Below, piece after piece: positions 41,958 through 51,193 of a stretch of DNA of 64,000 nt (positions within the stretch are counted from its first letter, which is position 1; each line of letters begins with the position of its first letter). Below the pieces are notes generated by a model that did no database searches, had not been told where the DNA came from, and saw only the letters and a list, made by a program, of their open reading frames with translations. Position numbers and translations under genes: made by a program. Origin of the DNA: Streptomyces sp. SDr-06 (GTDB taxonomy: Bacteria > Actinomycetota > Actinomycetes > Streptomycetales > Streptomycetaceae); the NCBI RefSeq assembly GCF_003324565.1, contig NZ_QOLA01000001.1, forward strand, positions 124,001 to 188,000, given 5' to 3'.

Positions 41958-44495
41958 GTGGACAAGTTGATCTCATCCGATCCGGCGTACATAGGCCCGT
42001 ACCGCCTGATCGCCCGCCTGGGTGCCGGCGGCATGGGCCTGGTGTACCTGGGCCGCTCCGAGGCCGGGCGGACCGTGGCCGTGAAGGTCGTCCAGGCCGA
42101 ACACGCACAGCACCCGGAGTTCCGCAGGCGCTTCGCCCGCGAGGTCGCGGCCGCCCGGCGGGTGGGTGGCGCCTGGACGGCCACGGTGCTCGACGCCGAC
42201 ACGGAGGCCGCGGTGCCCTGGGTGGCGACCCAGTACATACCCGGGCCCGACCTGACCACGGTGGTGGGCAAGGACTTCGGGCCGCTGCCCGAGAACTCCG
42301 TCCGCGTGCTGGCCAACCGGCTCGCCCTGGCCCTGCAGGCGGTGCACGGAGCGGGCCTGATCCACCGGGACCTCAAGCCGTCCAACGTGCTGGTGACGGT
42401 GGACGGGCCGCGCGTGATCGACTTCGGGATCGCGCGGGCCATGGACAGCCTCGCCGGCGACAGCCTGCACACCCGCACCGGCATGCTGATCGGCTCCCCG
42501 GGCTTCATGTCGCCCGAGCAGGTGCGCGGCCTCGAACTCACCCCGGCCAGCGACGTGTTCTGTCTGGGCGCGGTCCTTGTCCACGCCGCGACCGGGCGTC
42601 TGCTCTTCGGCGCCACCGAGACCGGCCTGAACGCCCACCTCTTCCGGGTCGCCGAGGAGGAGGCGGACCTGACCGGCGTACCGGCGTCCCTGCTCGACCT
42701 CGTACGGCAGTGCCTCGACAAAGAACCCGCCAAGCGGCCCACCCCCCAACAGGTCGCGGACCGCACGGCGGCCGCCACGGGCGGCGAGTGGCTCCCGGGT
42801 GCGGTACTGGCACAACTGGGTCGCCACGCAGCCCAGTTGCTCGACTACGCGCCGGAAACCCCGGTCATGGCGCCCGCCGACGCGTCACCCGCCGATCCCC
42901 GCGTGGCCTCCCAAGCGCCGCACCCGTCGGCGCCCCCGCCGCCCGCGTACGCGCCCACGACCCCGGCGTACCCCGTGCCCCCACCAAGGCCGGCGCCACA
43001 TTCTCCCGCCCAGGACGTGCCGCTCCCCCACCCCAGACGCTGGTGGGGTCTCGCCGTGGTCGCCCTGGTGCAGTTGTCCATGCTGCTCGACGCGGCGTCC
43101 TTCAACATGGCGCTGCCGTCCGTCATGGCCGATCTGCGCATGCCCGCCTCCGCGGCGAGCTGGCTCTTCACGGCGTACGCCCTCGCCTTCGGCACGCTGC
43201 TGCTGCTCGGCGGGCACCTCGCGGACCTGGTGGGCCGCAAACGGATGCTGATCGTCGGTCTCGTGGGCTTCGCCGTGGCCGGGGCGATGGGCGGCGCGGC
43301 GCAGAGCGCGGGCACGCTCGTGGCCTCCCGCGCTGTGCAGGGCGCCTTCGCCGCCCTCCTCACACCCGCCTCACTGGCCCTGGTCACGGCGAACTTCCCC
43401 GAAGCGAAGGCACGCGGCCGGGCCTTCGGGGTGTATGCCTCGGTCACCGCGGGCGGCTCCTGCCTGGGCTTCTTCACCGGCGGGTTGCTGGTCGAGGGCC
43501 TGGACTGGCGCCTGTCCCTCTACCTCGACGTGCCTCTCGCGGTCATCGCCGTGATCGGCGCCGCCACCCTGGTGCACGACCGTCCGCTGCACACCCCGCG
43601 CCGCCTCGACCTGCCGGGCCTGCTGCTCGGCTCCGCCGGAATCGCCGCCCTGATCTACGGCTTGCACGAGACGGACCCGCGCGGCTGGGCCGATCTGCGG
43701 GTACTCGTCCTGTTCGCGGTCGGCCTCGCCCTCCTCACGGCCTTCGTGTTCTGGCAGTTCCACACGTCCCGTCCGCCGCTCGCCGCGTACGTCCCCAGGG
43801 ACCGCGACCGTCTCGGCTCCCTCGTCACGCTGCTCCTGGCCGCGGCCGGCGGCGCGGTGCTCCTGCCCGCCCTGAGCTCGCACCTCCAGAGCGACCTCGG
43901 CTACGGCCCGGCCCGGAGTTCCCAACTCCTGCTGCCCACCGCCGTCGCGGTCGTGCTGGGCGCCACCCAGGTCTCCGCCCGTCTGCTGCACCGCGTGGCG
44001 CCCCGCGCCCTGATCGTGCCGGGCCTGCTGACCTCCGCTCTCGGGCTCGCGCTCCTGACCTCCCTCAAGGCCACCAGCGCCTACGCGACCCTGCCGTTGC
44101 CGGGCATGCTCCTCACCGGCTTCGGTCTCGGCATGGCGCTGATGCCGCTGTACGCCATCGCCACGGGCGGCGTCGCCGTCCAGGACTGCGGTAAAGGCGC
44201 CGCGACGACCAACGCCGCGGCCCAGGTGGGCGGGGTGTTCGGCACCGCGCTGTGCGGCAGCGTCCTCGCCGCCACCATCACCAGCGCCCTGAGGTCGACG
44301 TCTGGGCTTCCCCCTGCCCTCGCCAACGCTGCCCGCGGCGGAAACCTCAACAATCGGGGGCTTCCGAGCACGTTCGCCCATCTGCTCAGGCAGGCGACCC
44401 TGAACGGCTACACCGACGCGCTGTGGTGGTCGGCCGGCCTCACGCTGCTCGCCGCCCTGGCCGCCGCCGTGCTGATCAGGTCCACGCCGCGCTGA
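41958..44495 (+). CDS. Ser/Thr protein kinase fused to a DHA2-type MFS exporter
   Basis: 845 residues from GTG 41958, which gives the usual kinase N-terminus; GTG 41940 or the start at 41922 would add 6 or 12. Kinase domain about 14-275 has all active motifs: YRLIARLGAGGMGLVYLG (P-loop), VAVKVVQAE (Lys), LIHRDLKPSNVLV (HRD, Lys, Asn), RVIDFGIARA (DFG) and GSPGFMSPEQVRG. A Pro-rich linker (about 305-350) leads directly to an MFS domain: LDAASFNMALPSVMADLRMP, motif A in GGHLADLVGRKRMLIVG, then VTAGGSCLGFFTGGLLVEGL, and about 14 helices to the end. There is no stop or frameshift between the parts. CAATAC 9 nt before the GTG may be a -10 of a leaderless transcript. It is normally expected as two separate proteins. 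Confidence 0.9.
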   Translation: MDKLISSDPAYIGPYRLIARLGAGGMGLVYLGRSEAGRTVAVKVVQAEHAQHPEFRRRFAREVAAARRVGGAWTATVLDADTEAAVPWVATQYIPGPDLTTVVGKDFGPLPENSVRVLANRLALALQAVHGAGLIHRDLKPSNVLVTVDGPRVIDFGIARAMDSLAGDSLHTRTGMLIGSPGFMSPEQVRGLELTPASDVFCLGAVLVHAATGRLLFGATETGLNAHLFRVAEEEADLTGVPASLLDLVRQCLDKEPAKRPTPQQVADRTAAATGGEWLPGAVLAQLGRHAAQLLDYAPETPVMAPADASPADPRVASQAPHPSAPPPPAYAPTTPAYPVPPPRPAPHSPAQDVPLPHPRRWWGLAVVALVQLSMLLDAASFNMALPSVMADLRMPASAASWLFTAYALAFGTLLLLGGHLADLVGRKRMLIVGLVGFAVAGAMGGAAQSAGTLVASRAVQGAFAALLTPASLALVTANFPEAKARGRAFGVYASVTAGGSCLGFFTGGLLVEGLDWRLSLYLDVPLAVIAVIGAATLVHDRPLHTPRRLDLPGLLLGSAGIAALIYGLHETDPRGWADLRVLVLFAVGLALLTAFVFWQFHTSRPPLAAYVPRDRDRLGSLVTLLLAAAGGAVLLPALSSHLQSDLGYGPARSSQLLLPTAVAVVLGATQVSARLLHRVAPRALIVPGLLTSALGLALLTSLKATSAYATLPLPGMLLTGFGLGMALMPLYAIATGGVAVQDCGKGAATTNAAAQVGGVFGTALCGSVLAATITSALRSTSGLPPALANAARGGNLNNRGLPSTFAHLLRQATLNGYTDALWWSAGLTLLAALAAAVLIRSTPR

Positions 44496-44501
44496 GGAGT
44501 G

Positions 44502-44527
44502 CGCCGGGTGCCGTGCGGCACCCGGCG
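44502..44527. terminator. Bidirectional terminator hairpin
   Basis: 11-bp perfect stem CGCCGGGTGCC / GGCACCCGGCG with loop GTGC between the convergent ends of the kinase-MFS gene (44495) and the isochorismatase-fold gene (44541). Confidence 0.7.
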
Positions 44528-44540
44528 TACTCTCCCCCGG

Positions 44541-45236
44541 TCAGGTGGGGAGACTGGCGACGGTGGGCGCGACCGTGCCGAACAGGTCGGTGATCGTCGT
44601 CAGGCTCGCGTTCTTCAGCACGGGAGCCGGGATCGGCTTCCCGTCGGGGCCCGGCAGGGTGCGGGTGGCGGTGGCCTCGGCGACGACCGTGGGACGGTAG
44701 CCGAGGTTGAAGGCGCCCTGGGCGGTGAAGGTGACGCACATGTGGGTCATGAACCCGGCGAGCACCAGGTCCCCTCCGACACCGAGTTCGCGCAGTATCT
44801 CCTGTAGCTCGGTGTCGTGGAAGGAGTTCGGGAACCGCTTGACCACGACCGGCTCGCCCTGGAGAGGGGTGACCTGCGGGCAGATGGCCCCGATCTCGGC
44901 CCGGATGTCGTACGGCGTCCCCTCGCCCCCGTCGTTGACCACGTGGATCACGGAAATGTCCGCGGCGCGGGCGGCGGACAGCAGCCGGGAACCGGCGTCC
45001 AGCGCCTGCGCGGAGCCTTCGAGGGCCATGACACCCGTGGTGTAGGTGTTCTGAAAGTCGATCATGATGAGGGCGCTGTCGGACAGGCGCGGCAACTGGT
45101 TGTTCAGGCCGATCACATCGCGCAGGGTGGTGGCCGCGCTGCCCGTGTGCGCGACGCCTATGGGTTGCTCGGCCATGTGGGCCGGCTCCGTGGGGAGTTG
45201 GCCCATGTGTGGCCCGTCGGCGTGTGGGCTGCCCAT
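44541..45236 (-). CDS. Isochorismatase-fold cysteine hydrolase
   Basis: 231 residues from ATG 45236 (GGGAG 7 nt upstream). The catalytic triad is visible: Asp in ALIMIDFQNTYTTGVM, Lys in EPVVVKRFPNSFHDTEL and Cys in LAGFMTHMCVTFTAQGAF. The first 40 residues are a His/Pro-rich extension absent from most members. Homologues hydrolyse amides, carbamates or isochorismate. The divergent-free placement just downstream of a GlxA/AraC regulator gene (same strand, 68 nt) is a frequent pairing, the regulator probably controlling it. Confidence 0.88.
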   Translation of the reverse strand: MGSPHADGPHMGQLPTEPAHMAEQPIGVAHTGSAATTLRDVIGLNNQLPRLSDSALIMIDFQNTYTTGVMALEGSAQALDAGSRLLSAARAADISVIHVVNDGGEGTPYDIRAEIGAICPQVTPLQGEPVVVKRFPNSFHDTELQEILRELGVGGDLVLAGFMTHMCVTFTAQGAFNLGYRPTVVAEATATRTLPGPDGKPIPAPVLKNASLTTITDLFGTVAPTVASLPT

Positions 45237-45304
45237 ATCCGGGCTCCCTTCGATTCTGCGGTGGGAGGGGGTGGCAGGGCCATTCGACGGGGCCCTGTTA
45301 CGCG

Positions 45305-46288
45305 TCAGGTCAGGGTGCGGAAGCGGCGCCGGTAGGCCGCCGGGGTGGCGCGCAGCTGTCTGCGGAAGGCGCGGTGCAGCGATTCGAGGGAGCCGAGGCC
45401 CGAGGCCGCCGCGATCTGCTCCAGGGACTGGTCCGTGCTCTCCAGCAGCCGCCGGGCCGACTCCACCCGGGCCGCCTCCACATAGGCGGCGGGACTGGTC
45501 CCGGTCTCCTTGCGGAACACCCGGGTGAAGTGCCGCTCGCTCAGACACATCCGCCGGGCCAGGACGGCCGCCGACAGGTCGCCCTCCAGATGGTCGGCGA
45601 TGAACCTGCGCAGTTCGGCGCTGTCACGGCGGGTGGAGGCGGGACGGGAGAGCGGCACGCTGAACTGGCTCTGCCCGCCCTGTCGCTTGAGGTACATGAC
45701 CAGGAGCCGGGCAACGGACAGGGCGGCCTCCTCGCCGTGGTCCTCGGCGACCAGAGCGAGTGAGAGGTCGAGGCAGGCGCTGATGCCGGCGCCGGTCCAC
45801 ACCCGCCCGGAGCGTACGAAGATGGGGTCGGGGTCGACCGTCACGCCCGGGTGCTCGCAGGCGAGCTGAGCCGCGGTCGACCAGTGGGTGGTCGCGGTGC
45901 GCCCCTCCAGGAGCCCGGCGGCCGCCAGCACATGCGCGCCCACACACACCGAAGCCACCCTCCGCGCGTGTGGCGCGGTCGTGCGCACCCACTCCACGAC
46001 CTCGTCGTCGATGCGCGCGACGGGGCCCTCGGGCGTCATGTCCACCGCGCCCGGCACGATCAACGTGTCCACCGCGCCACCCACGTCGGCGAAGGCGAGG
46101 TCGGCGAGCAGTCGCACCCCGGCCGAGGTGGCCACCGCGCCGCCGACGGGTGCGGCGAGGCGGACCCGGTACTCCGGCCGGCCGCCGATCACCCGGTTGG
46201 CCAGTGCGAAGACCTCGGCGGGGCCGGTCACATCCAGTACGTCGACGTCCGCGAAAACCGCGATGACCACGCGATGGGGAGTGGACAT
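45305..46288 (-). CDS. GlxA-family regulator (DJ-1/PfpI domain plus AraC HTH)
   Basis: 327 residues. The N-terminal DJ-1/PfpI-like domain has VVIAVFADVDVLDVTGPAEV and VASVCVGAHVLAAAGLLEGR with the nucleophile-elbow Cys. The C-terminal AraC domain has DLSAAVLARRMCLSERHFTR and VFRKETGTSPAAYVEAARVE, then IAAASGLGSLESLHRAFRR. These regulators commonly control adjacent hydrolase or dehydrogenase genes. It lies between the isochorismatase-fold gene and the alcohol dehydrogenase gene on the same strand. Confidence 0.93.
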   Translation of the reverse strand: MSTPHRVVIAVFADVDVLDVTGPAEVFALANRVIGGRPEYRVRLAAPVGGAVATSAGVRLLADLAFADVGGAVDTLIVPGAVDMTPEGPVARIDDEVVEWVRTTAPHARRVASVCVGAHVLAAAGLLEGRTATTHWSTAAQLACEHPGVTVDPDPIFVRSGRVWTGAGISACLDLSLALVAEDHGEEAALSVARLLVMYLKRQGGQSQFSVPLSRPASTRRDSAELRRFIADHLEGDLSAAVLARRMCLSERHFTRVFRKETGTSPAAYVEAARVESARRLLESTDQSLEQIAAASGLGSLESLHRAFRRQLRATPAAYRRRFRTLT

Positions 46289-46407
46289 GCACCCATCATC
46301 GAGGCGCGCCCGGATGTCGGCAATGACGGTTTTCTGTCACATCCGGCCATGCTGCGGGGCGCGGGCCGACGGCCGCCCGCCTCCGGCCACGCCCCGTGGG
46401 TGATCCT

Positions 46408-47400
46408 TCAGGCGGCCTCCGCCGCCACGGACAGGGTGGCGCGCGGCCGCGTGTAGAGACGGCCTCGGACCTCGCCCCGCGCCAACCGCTCCATCGCCGC
46501 CGGGAGTTCGGTGAAGGGCACCTCGTGCACTCTGGGCTTCAGCGCACCGCTCGCGATGAGGTCGTACACTTCGCGCAGTTCGTCCTTGCTCGCGCCGAGG
46601 GAGCCGACGAGCTGGACGTTGCGCATCACCAGAGAGGCGATCGATATCGGGGCGACGGCGCCGCCGAGCCCCACGAGCACCACGCAGCCGCCCGGTCGCA
46701 CGCTCTCCACGGCGGCGGCGGCCGTGGAGGGGACGCCCGCGAAGTCGACGATGACATCGGGATGGCGGGTCGTGAGCTGCCGGACGTCCTCGAAGCACGC
46801 CACGGCGCCGGCCTCCGTGGCCGCGGCGTAGGTGGCCGGATTGACGTCGACCCCGTACACCGTCGCACCGAGCAGATGGGCGATGCGGACGCCGTTGAGG
46901 CCGAGCCCGCCGAGCCCTATGACGCCGACCGTCCGGCCGCGCCGTACCGCACCGGCGGTCCGCACCGCGTGGTAGGCGGTGGCCACGGAGTCGGTGGCGA
47001 CCGCCGCCTCGGCGAACGACACGTTGTCGGGTATGTGCACCAGCGTGGAGACGTGCGCCAGCTCCTGCTCGGCGAACGCGCCGTCGTGCCCCACGCCGGG
47101 CGCGAACCGGGCCGCTTCGATCGGGTGCGAGACGATGGCGATGCCCACCCGGTCCCCCACCGCGAAGCCCCGCACGTCGTCGCCCACCGCGGAGATCACT
47201 CCCGCGCCCTCGTGCCCGAGGGTGACCGGGGACTTGACGGTGAGGTCTCCCAGGTCCATGCCGCTCATGATGTGGAGATCCGAGTGGCACAGCCCGGCCG
47301 CCTCGATGTCGACCACCACCCATTCCGGCCCCGGCACCGGGTCCGGCACGGTTTCCAGGTTGAGCGGCCGTCCCGCGCCGGCGAACCGTATGGCCTTCAT
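46408..47400 (-). CDS. Zinc-dependent alcohol dehydrogenase (MDR family)
   Basis: 330 residues from ATG 47400. The catalytic zinc site is AGLCHSDLHIMSGM (Cys) with GHEGAGVISAVG (His-Glu); the NAD(P) fold is GRTVGVIGLGGLGLNGVRIA. The four-cysteine structural-zinc lobe is absent: after GDRVGIAIVSHP the sequence goes directly to GHDGAFAEQELAHVS. This shortened form is seen in several actinobacterial dehydrogenases. The substrate is unknown. A GGTGGGG sequence precedes the ATG. Confidence 0.9.
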   Translation of the reverse strand: MKAIRFAGAGRPLNLETVPDPVPGPEWVVVDIEAAGLCHSDLHIMSGMDLGDLTVKSPVTLGHEGAGVISAVGDDVRGFAVGDRVGIAIVSHPIEAARFAPGVGHDGAFAEQELAHVSTLVHIPDNVSFAEAAVATDSVATAYHAVRTAGAVRRGRTVGVIGLGGLGLNGVRIAHLLGATVYGVDVNPATYAAATEAGAVACFEDVRQLTTRHPDVIVDFAGVPSTAAAAVESVRPGGCVVLVGLGGAVAPISIASLVMRNVQLVGSLGASKDELREVYDLIASGALKPRVHEVPFTELPAAMERLARGEVRGRLYTRPRATLSVAAEAA

Positions 47401-47421
47401 CTGCGCATCCCCACCTTCACC

Positions 47422-47436
47422 CCTGTGTCGCACAGG
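47422..47436. promoter_or_regulatory. 15-nt inverted repeat upstream of the dehydrogenase
   Basis: CCTGTG TCG CACAGG lies 22 nt upstream of the dehydrogenase start, where a regulator could block transcription. It does not match the Rex site. Confidence 0.4.
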
Positions 47437-47539
47437 TGTTCCCTGTTCTGGTGGTTGAATTCCCAAGGTTCGGGCGTTTTATGCGCGTGAATCGTTTCAG
47501 CAGCCAAGATCGCCGACACGGATGGGAAGAATGAGGTCA

Positions 47540-47578
47540 ACGGCGGCCCGCCCTGGGGGAGTTGAGGCGGGCCGCCGT
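47540..47578 (-). terminator. Terminator hairpin after the GH92 gene
   Basis: 13-bp perfect stem (ACGGCGGCCCGCC / GGCGGGCCGCCGT) with a 13-nt loop, 21 nt beyond the GH92 stop and ahead of the dehydrogenase promoter. Confidence 0.72.
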
Positions 47579-47598
47579 CGTTCTGGGGCCGTTCCGCG

Positions 47599-50500
47599 TC
47601 AGGTGCCGTTGACCTCCAACTCGTAGATGCGGGCGGCCGGGTCGCTGTTCTGGGTCGGGGTGAGGACCGACAGGCGCACATGGCGGACCGAGGCCGTCAC
47701 CGGACTGGTCGTGGAGTCGTCCGTGTTGCCCCGGACCTGGGCCACGGTCGTCCAGGTGCCGCCGTCGGCGGAGACGCTCAGATCGAAGTCCCTGGTGTTC
47801 CAGTCCGCGCTCTCGCCCCCGGCGCCCGCATGGCGCACGGTGATCGAGGTCAGCGGGTGGGACGCGCCCAGATCGACCTGGAGGGTCTTGGTGCCGGGGG
47901 CCTTCGAGCACCACTTGTCGCCGGTGCCCCCGGTGAAGCTGCCGTTGACCGCCTTGTCCGGGGTCTCGGTCGCGTTGCAGGACGCGGAGCCCGTGGCCGG
48001 CTGACCGATCGCGAGGTCACGGCTGCCACCGCTCGGCCCGTAGACCTCCAGCTCGTAGATGCGCGCCGCGTCGCTGCCGCCACCGCCGGTGTTGGAGGGG
48101 CTGGAGACGACGAGCCGTACGTAGCGGGCGGATCTGGCCGCCACGGGATGGTACGTACGGCTGGAGCGTGAGCCGGTGACCGTGGCGGCGGTGGTCCAGG
48201 AGGAGCCGTCGGTGCTGGTCTGGATCTGGAAGGCGCCGGTGTTCCAGCCCGTGTTCTCACCGCCCAGACCGGCATGCTTGATCACGAAGGAGGACACGCT
48301 CCGGGCGGACCCGAGATCGACCTGGAGCGTGGGGGTCGCCGCGGCCGAGCACCACTTGCTGTTGTTGGCCAGGGAACCGTCCACGGCCTTGTCGGCCGAC
48401 TCCGCCGTCGCGCACGTGGCCGATCCGGTCACGGGCTTCCCGAGGGCGAGGTTCGTCCCGAGCTCGGGCGCGGCAGGCACCGGGGTGGCACCGTCCTGGA
48501 AGGACGGCGGCACGTCCTGGGAGCCGGTCCCCCACGTCGCGCCGGGTGTGGCGCCCATGGTGTAGGTGAGGGTCGCACCGCTCGCGACGTCGGGGTAGCG
48601 CAGGTAACTGTGGCTGGTGGCCGTCCCGTTGACGTCCAGAGCCTGGACATAGGGCCCGGTGCCGGAACTGTTGATGGTGATGTTCCCGGCCGCCCGCTGG
48701 ATCACGATGGAGGAGAACTGCGGGCCGTGCAGGGCGAGGGTGTCCGCGCCGGGCGTGGCCGGATACATCCCGAGCGCGGCCCACACGTACCAGGCCGAGG
48801 TCGCGCCGAGGTCGTCGTTCCCGGGCAGCCCGCCCGCGCCGGTCGTGAACGACTCGGACATCACCTTGCGCACCGCGTCGGTGGCCCCGGCCGGATGGCG
48901 CGCGTAGTTGTAGGCCCACGGCACACCGTGCTCGGGTTCGTTCCCTATGTAGTAGTAAGGCCTGCTCTGCCCGGCGTTGACCTCGGTGAAGTGGTGGTCC
49001 AGGCGCTGGACCGCGGTCACCGCGCCACCCATGGAGTTGATCAGGTCGGAGAAGTCGTACGGGACCATCCAGGTGTACTGGGAGGCATTGCCCTCCGTGA
49101 AGGTCGACTGGCTCGCCGGGTCGAGCGGCCAGCTCCAGGAGCCGTCGCTCTTGTGCTGCTGCACATAGGACGACTCGGAGTTGAAGGTGTTGCGCCACCA
49201 CTGGGCGCGCCCCATATGCGTGGTGTAGCTCGACGTGTTGCCCAGGGCCTTCGCGAACTGGGCCACCGCGAAGTCGGACGCCGAGTACTCCAGCGAGTCC
49301 GAGGGGTCGTCGAGGTAGTGCAGGCTCGTGTACGTCGACTGGCGTCCGCGGATCGGACTGCCCTGCGCGGTACCGCCGTTGGACGCCTTCTCCATGAGGG
49401 ACAGAGCCGCTGCGGTGTCGAAGTCGCGGGCGCCGAAAGCGTACATGCTGCTCACGATGATCGGGCCGGGGTCGCCCGTCATGACGAAGTCCTCGTTGGT
49501 CTGCTGCGACCACTTGGGGAGCAGGCCGCCCTGCTGCCCGTCCAGGACCATCGACTTGGCGATGTCACCGGCCTCGGTGGGTGCCATGAGCGCGATCAGC
49601 GCCGCCCAGGACCGGTAGATGTCCCACCCCGAGTAGTTCTGGTACACCGGCCGGGCCGAGTTGTGCACCGCGTTGTCGAAGCCCCGGTAGTCACCGTTGA
49701 CGTCGCTGGAGATGTTGGGGCTCTGGAGGACGTGGTAGAGCGCGGTGTAGAACTTCTGCCGCTCCTCGGTGCTGCCGCCGGAGACCTGGACGCGGTTGAG
49801 CATCCGGTTCCACGCGTCGTCGGCCGCGGTGCGCACGGCGCCGAAGTCCCAGCCGTTGTTCTCCGAGGTCACGTTGGCCTGGGCGCCGGCGACGCTGACG
49901 TAGGACAGGCCGACCTTGAACTGGACCGCGGCGTTGCTGGTGGTGTCGAAGGTGACATAGGCGCCGGTGTCGGTGCCGGACGCGGTGGCCGAGCCGTCGC
50001 TCACCGTGCCGCCCGACCAGGTTCCGAACCCGGTCGGAGTCCGGTCGAAGCGCACGTCGAAGTAGATCTGGTACGTCTTGGACGAGCCGCAGAATCCGCC
50101 CGCCGTCACGCTGCCGGTCAGCTCGTTGCCGTTGATGCGCACGCTTCCGGCGCGGTTCCCGGTGGCGCTGCGGCCGGTGTTGATCAGCAGCCGGGACGCG
50201 GTCGAGGCCGGGTAGGTCAGCTTGCCCATCGCGGTGCGGGTGGTGGCGGACAGCTCCACATCCGTGGCGTAGCGGTCCAGCCTCGTCTTGTAGTAACCGG
50301 GCTTGGCCACTTCGTTGGACTTCGTGTAACCGGAGGCGTAACTCGTCCAGTTGGTGCCCGGAGAGCCGCCGAGCGCGCCGGTGACCGGAAGCAGCGGCAG
50401 GTCCTCGTTGTTGGCGCAGCCGGCGCCGTCGAAGTGGGTGAGGCTGAAGTCCTCGATCGAGGTGTCCTTGTAGCGGTAGCCGGACGGGGAGGCGGTGGGC

Positions 50501-50778
50501 GTGTCCGGGCCGAACTGCACACCGCCGAAGGGCACCACGGCGCCGGGGTAGGTACTGCCCCCGGCGCCGCCGGGCACCGGGTTGGGGGCATTGCTGTCGT
50601 CGGTGCCGATGAACGGGTCGACGTACGGGGTCAGCGGGAGGGTCGCCGCGTGGGCGGGCGTCGCGGCGAGGCCCGCGAGCCCCAGGGCGCAGAGCGCGAG
50701 AGCACCGAGGGCACTGACGCATCGGGAGGCACGTCTGGGCCGGACCACGGATCCGGAGGAGGGCACGGAGCGGAGCAC
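47599..50778 (-). CDS. Secreted GH92 alpha-mannosidase with two F5/8-type-C (CBM32-like) domains
   Basis: 1059 residues from GTG 50778, preferred because GAAGGTGG lies 9 nt upstream and the operator at 50857-50872 abuts the alternative ATG 50856. The signal peptide ends at ATPAHA. The GH92 body (about 45-745) has YVDPFIGTDDSNAPNPVPGG, QFGPDTPTASPSGYRYKDTS, FSLTHFDGAGC, GLLPKWSQQTNEDFVMTGDP and GGLPGNDDLGATSAWYVWAA. Two tandem discoidin-like domains follow, each starting with NLALGKPVTGSATC or DLAIGQPATGSASC and ending ARIYELEV. It would release mannose from N-glycan-type substrates outside the cell. The divergent LacI gene is its probable regulator. Confidence 0.92.
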   Translation of the reverse strand: MLRSVPSSGSVVRPRRASRCVSALGALALCALGLAGLAATPAHAATLPLTPYVDPFIGTDDSNAPNPVPGGAGGSTYPGAVVPFGGVQFGPDTPTASPSGYRYKDTSIEDFSLTHFDGAGCANNEDLPLLPVTGALGGSPGTNWTSYASGYTKSNEVAKPGYYKTRLDRYATDVELSATTRTAMGKLTYPASTASRLLINTGRSATGNRAGSVRINGNELTGSVTAGGFCGSSKTYQIYFDVRFDRTPTGFGTWSGGTVSDGSATASGTDTGAYVTFDTTSNAAVQFKVGLSYVSVAGAQANVTSENNGWDFGAVRTAADDAWNRMLNRVQVSGGSTEERQKFYTALYHVLQSPNISSDVNGDYRGFDNAVHNSARPVYQNYSGWDIYRSWAALIALMAPTEAGDIAKSMVLDGQQGGLLPKWSQQTNEDFVMTGDPGPIIVSSMYAFGARDFDTAAALSLMEKASNGGTAQGSPIRGRQSTYTSLHYLDDPSDSLEYSASDFAVAQFAKALGNTSSYTTHMGRAQWWRNTFNSESSYVQQHKSDGSWSWPLDPASQSTFTEGNASQYTWMVPYDFSDLINSMGGAVTAVQRLDHHFTEVNAGQSRPYYYIGNEPEHGVPWAYNYARHPAGATDAVRKVMSESFTTGAGGLPGNDDLGATSAWYVWAALGMYPATPGADTLALHGPQFSSIVIQRAAGNITINSSGTGPYVQALDVNGTATSHSYLRYPDVASGATLTYTMGATPGATWGTGSQDVPPSFQDGATPVPAAPELGTNLALGKPVTGSATCATAESADKAVDGSLANNSKWCSAAATPTLQVDLGSARSVSSFVIKHAGLGGENTGWNTGAFQIQTSTDGSSWTTAATVTGSRSSRTYHPVAARSARYVRLVVSSPSNTGGGGSDAARIYELEVYGPSGGSRDLAIGQPATGSASCNATETPDKAVNGSFTGGTGDKWCSKAPGTKTLQVDLGASHPLTSITVRHAGAGGESADWNTRDFDLSVSADGGTWTTVAQVRGNTDDSTTSPVTASVRHVRLSVLTPTQNSDPAARIYELEVNGT

Positions 50779-50805
50779 GAGGGGGGACCACCTTCTCGCA
50801 AAGGA

Positions 50806-50827
50806 CCGCTCGCCGTCCGGCGAGCGG
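50806..50827. promoter_or_regulatory. Perfect 10-bp hairpin in the GH92 leader
   Basis: CCGCTCGCCG and CGGCGAGCGG flank a TC loop. If translation starts at 50778 it lies in the 5' leader about 28 nt before the start and just upstream of the ribosome site, so it could affect translation. It could also be chance in GC-rich DNA. Confidence 0.35.
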
Positions 50828-50856
50828 CCTCGGGACGGGGGATGCTCGGTGTGCAT

Positions 50857-50872
50857 GTGAACGTTACCAATC
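50857..50872. promoter_or_regulatory. LacI-type operator, GH92-proximal
   Basis: Contains GAACGTTACCAA (50859-50870), an imperfect GGTAACGTTC palindrome of the LacI/GalR type. The same 12-mer recurs at 51044-51055. It sits directly in front of the GH92 gene. Confidence 0.68.
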
Positions 50873-51040
50873 AACTCCGGATTGTTGAGGTGTCCCTGAC
50901 CAGCCGTCAAGAGTGCGGGCCAAATCGAGCCCCTCGCGCGCCCGGAGGCTCCGCCCGAGTCGACTCAAGGCGGCAACCCTCTCCTGCCCCGATGATTTTG
51001 ACGTTGTGTCAGCTGCCAAGATCCAGCACGTCCCTCGTCA

Positions 51041-51056
51041 TGGGAACGTTACCAAG
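51041..51056. promoter_or_regulatory. LacI-type operator, lacI-proximal
   Basis: TGGGAACGTTACCAAG shares an exact 12-mer with the first site, 185 nt away. It lies about 140 nt upstream of the lacI-family start. The pair could repress both divergent promoters, perhaps by looping. Confidence 0.68.
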
Positions 51057-51193
51057 CCGGAACGGGTGGTTCCTGCTGTCGCGCCTCAGCCGATCCAGGT
51101 ACCCCACTGGCCCCCTGACATGGGGCGCCGTCTGCCATCATCGACCCGTCGCCGTGCCGGGTCCCGGTCACGGACCGGTCGATGAGGAGGCTC

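Noticed and set aside
47422..47436. Rex (NADH-sensing) operator before the alcohol dehydrogenase
   Set aside because: The dyad CCTGTG-TCG-CACAGG lacks the TTGTGAA..TTCACAA character of Rex sites, so the regulator is left open.
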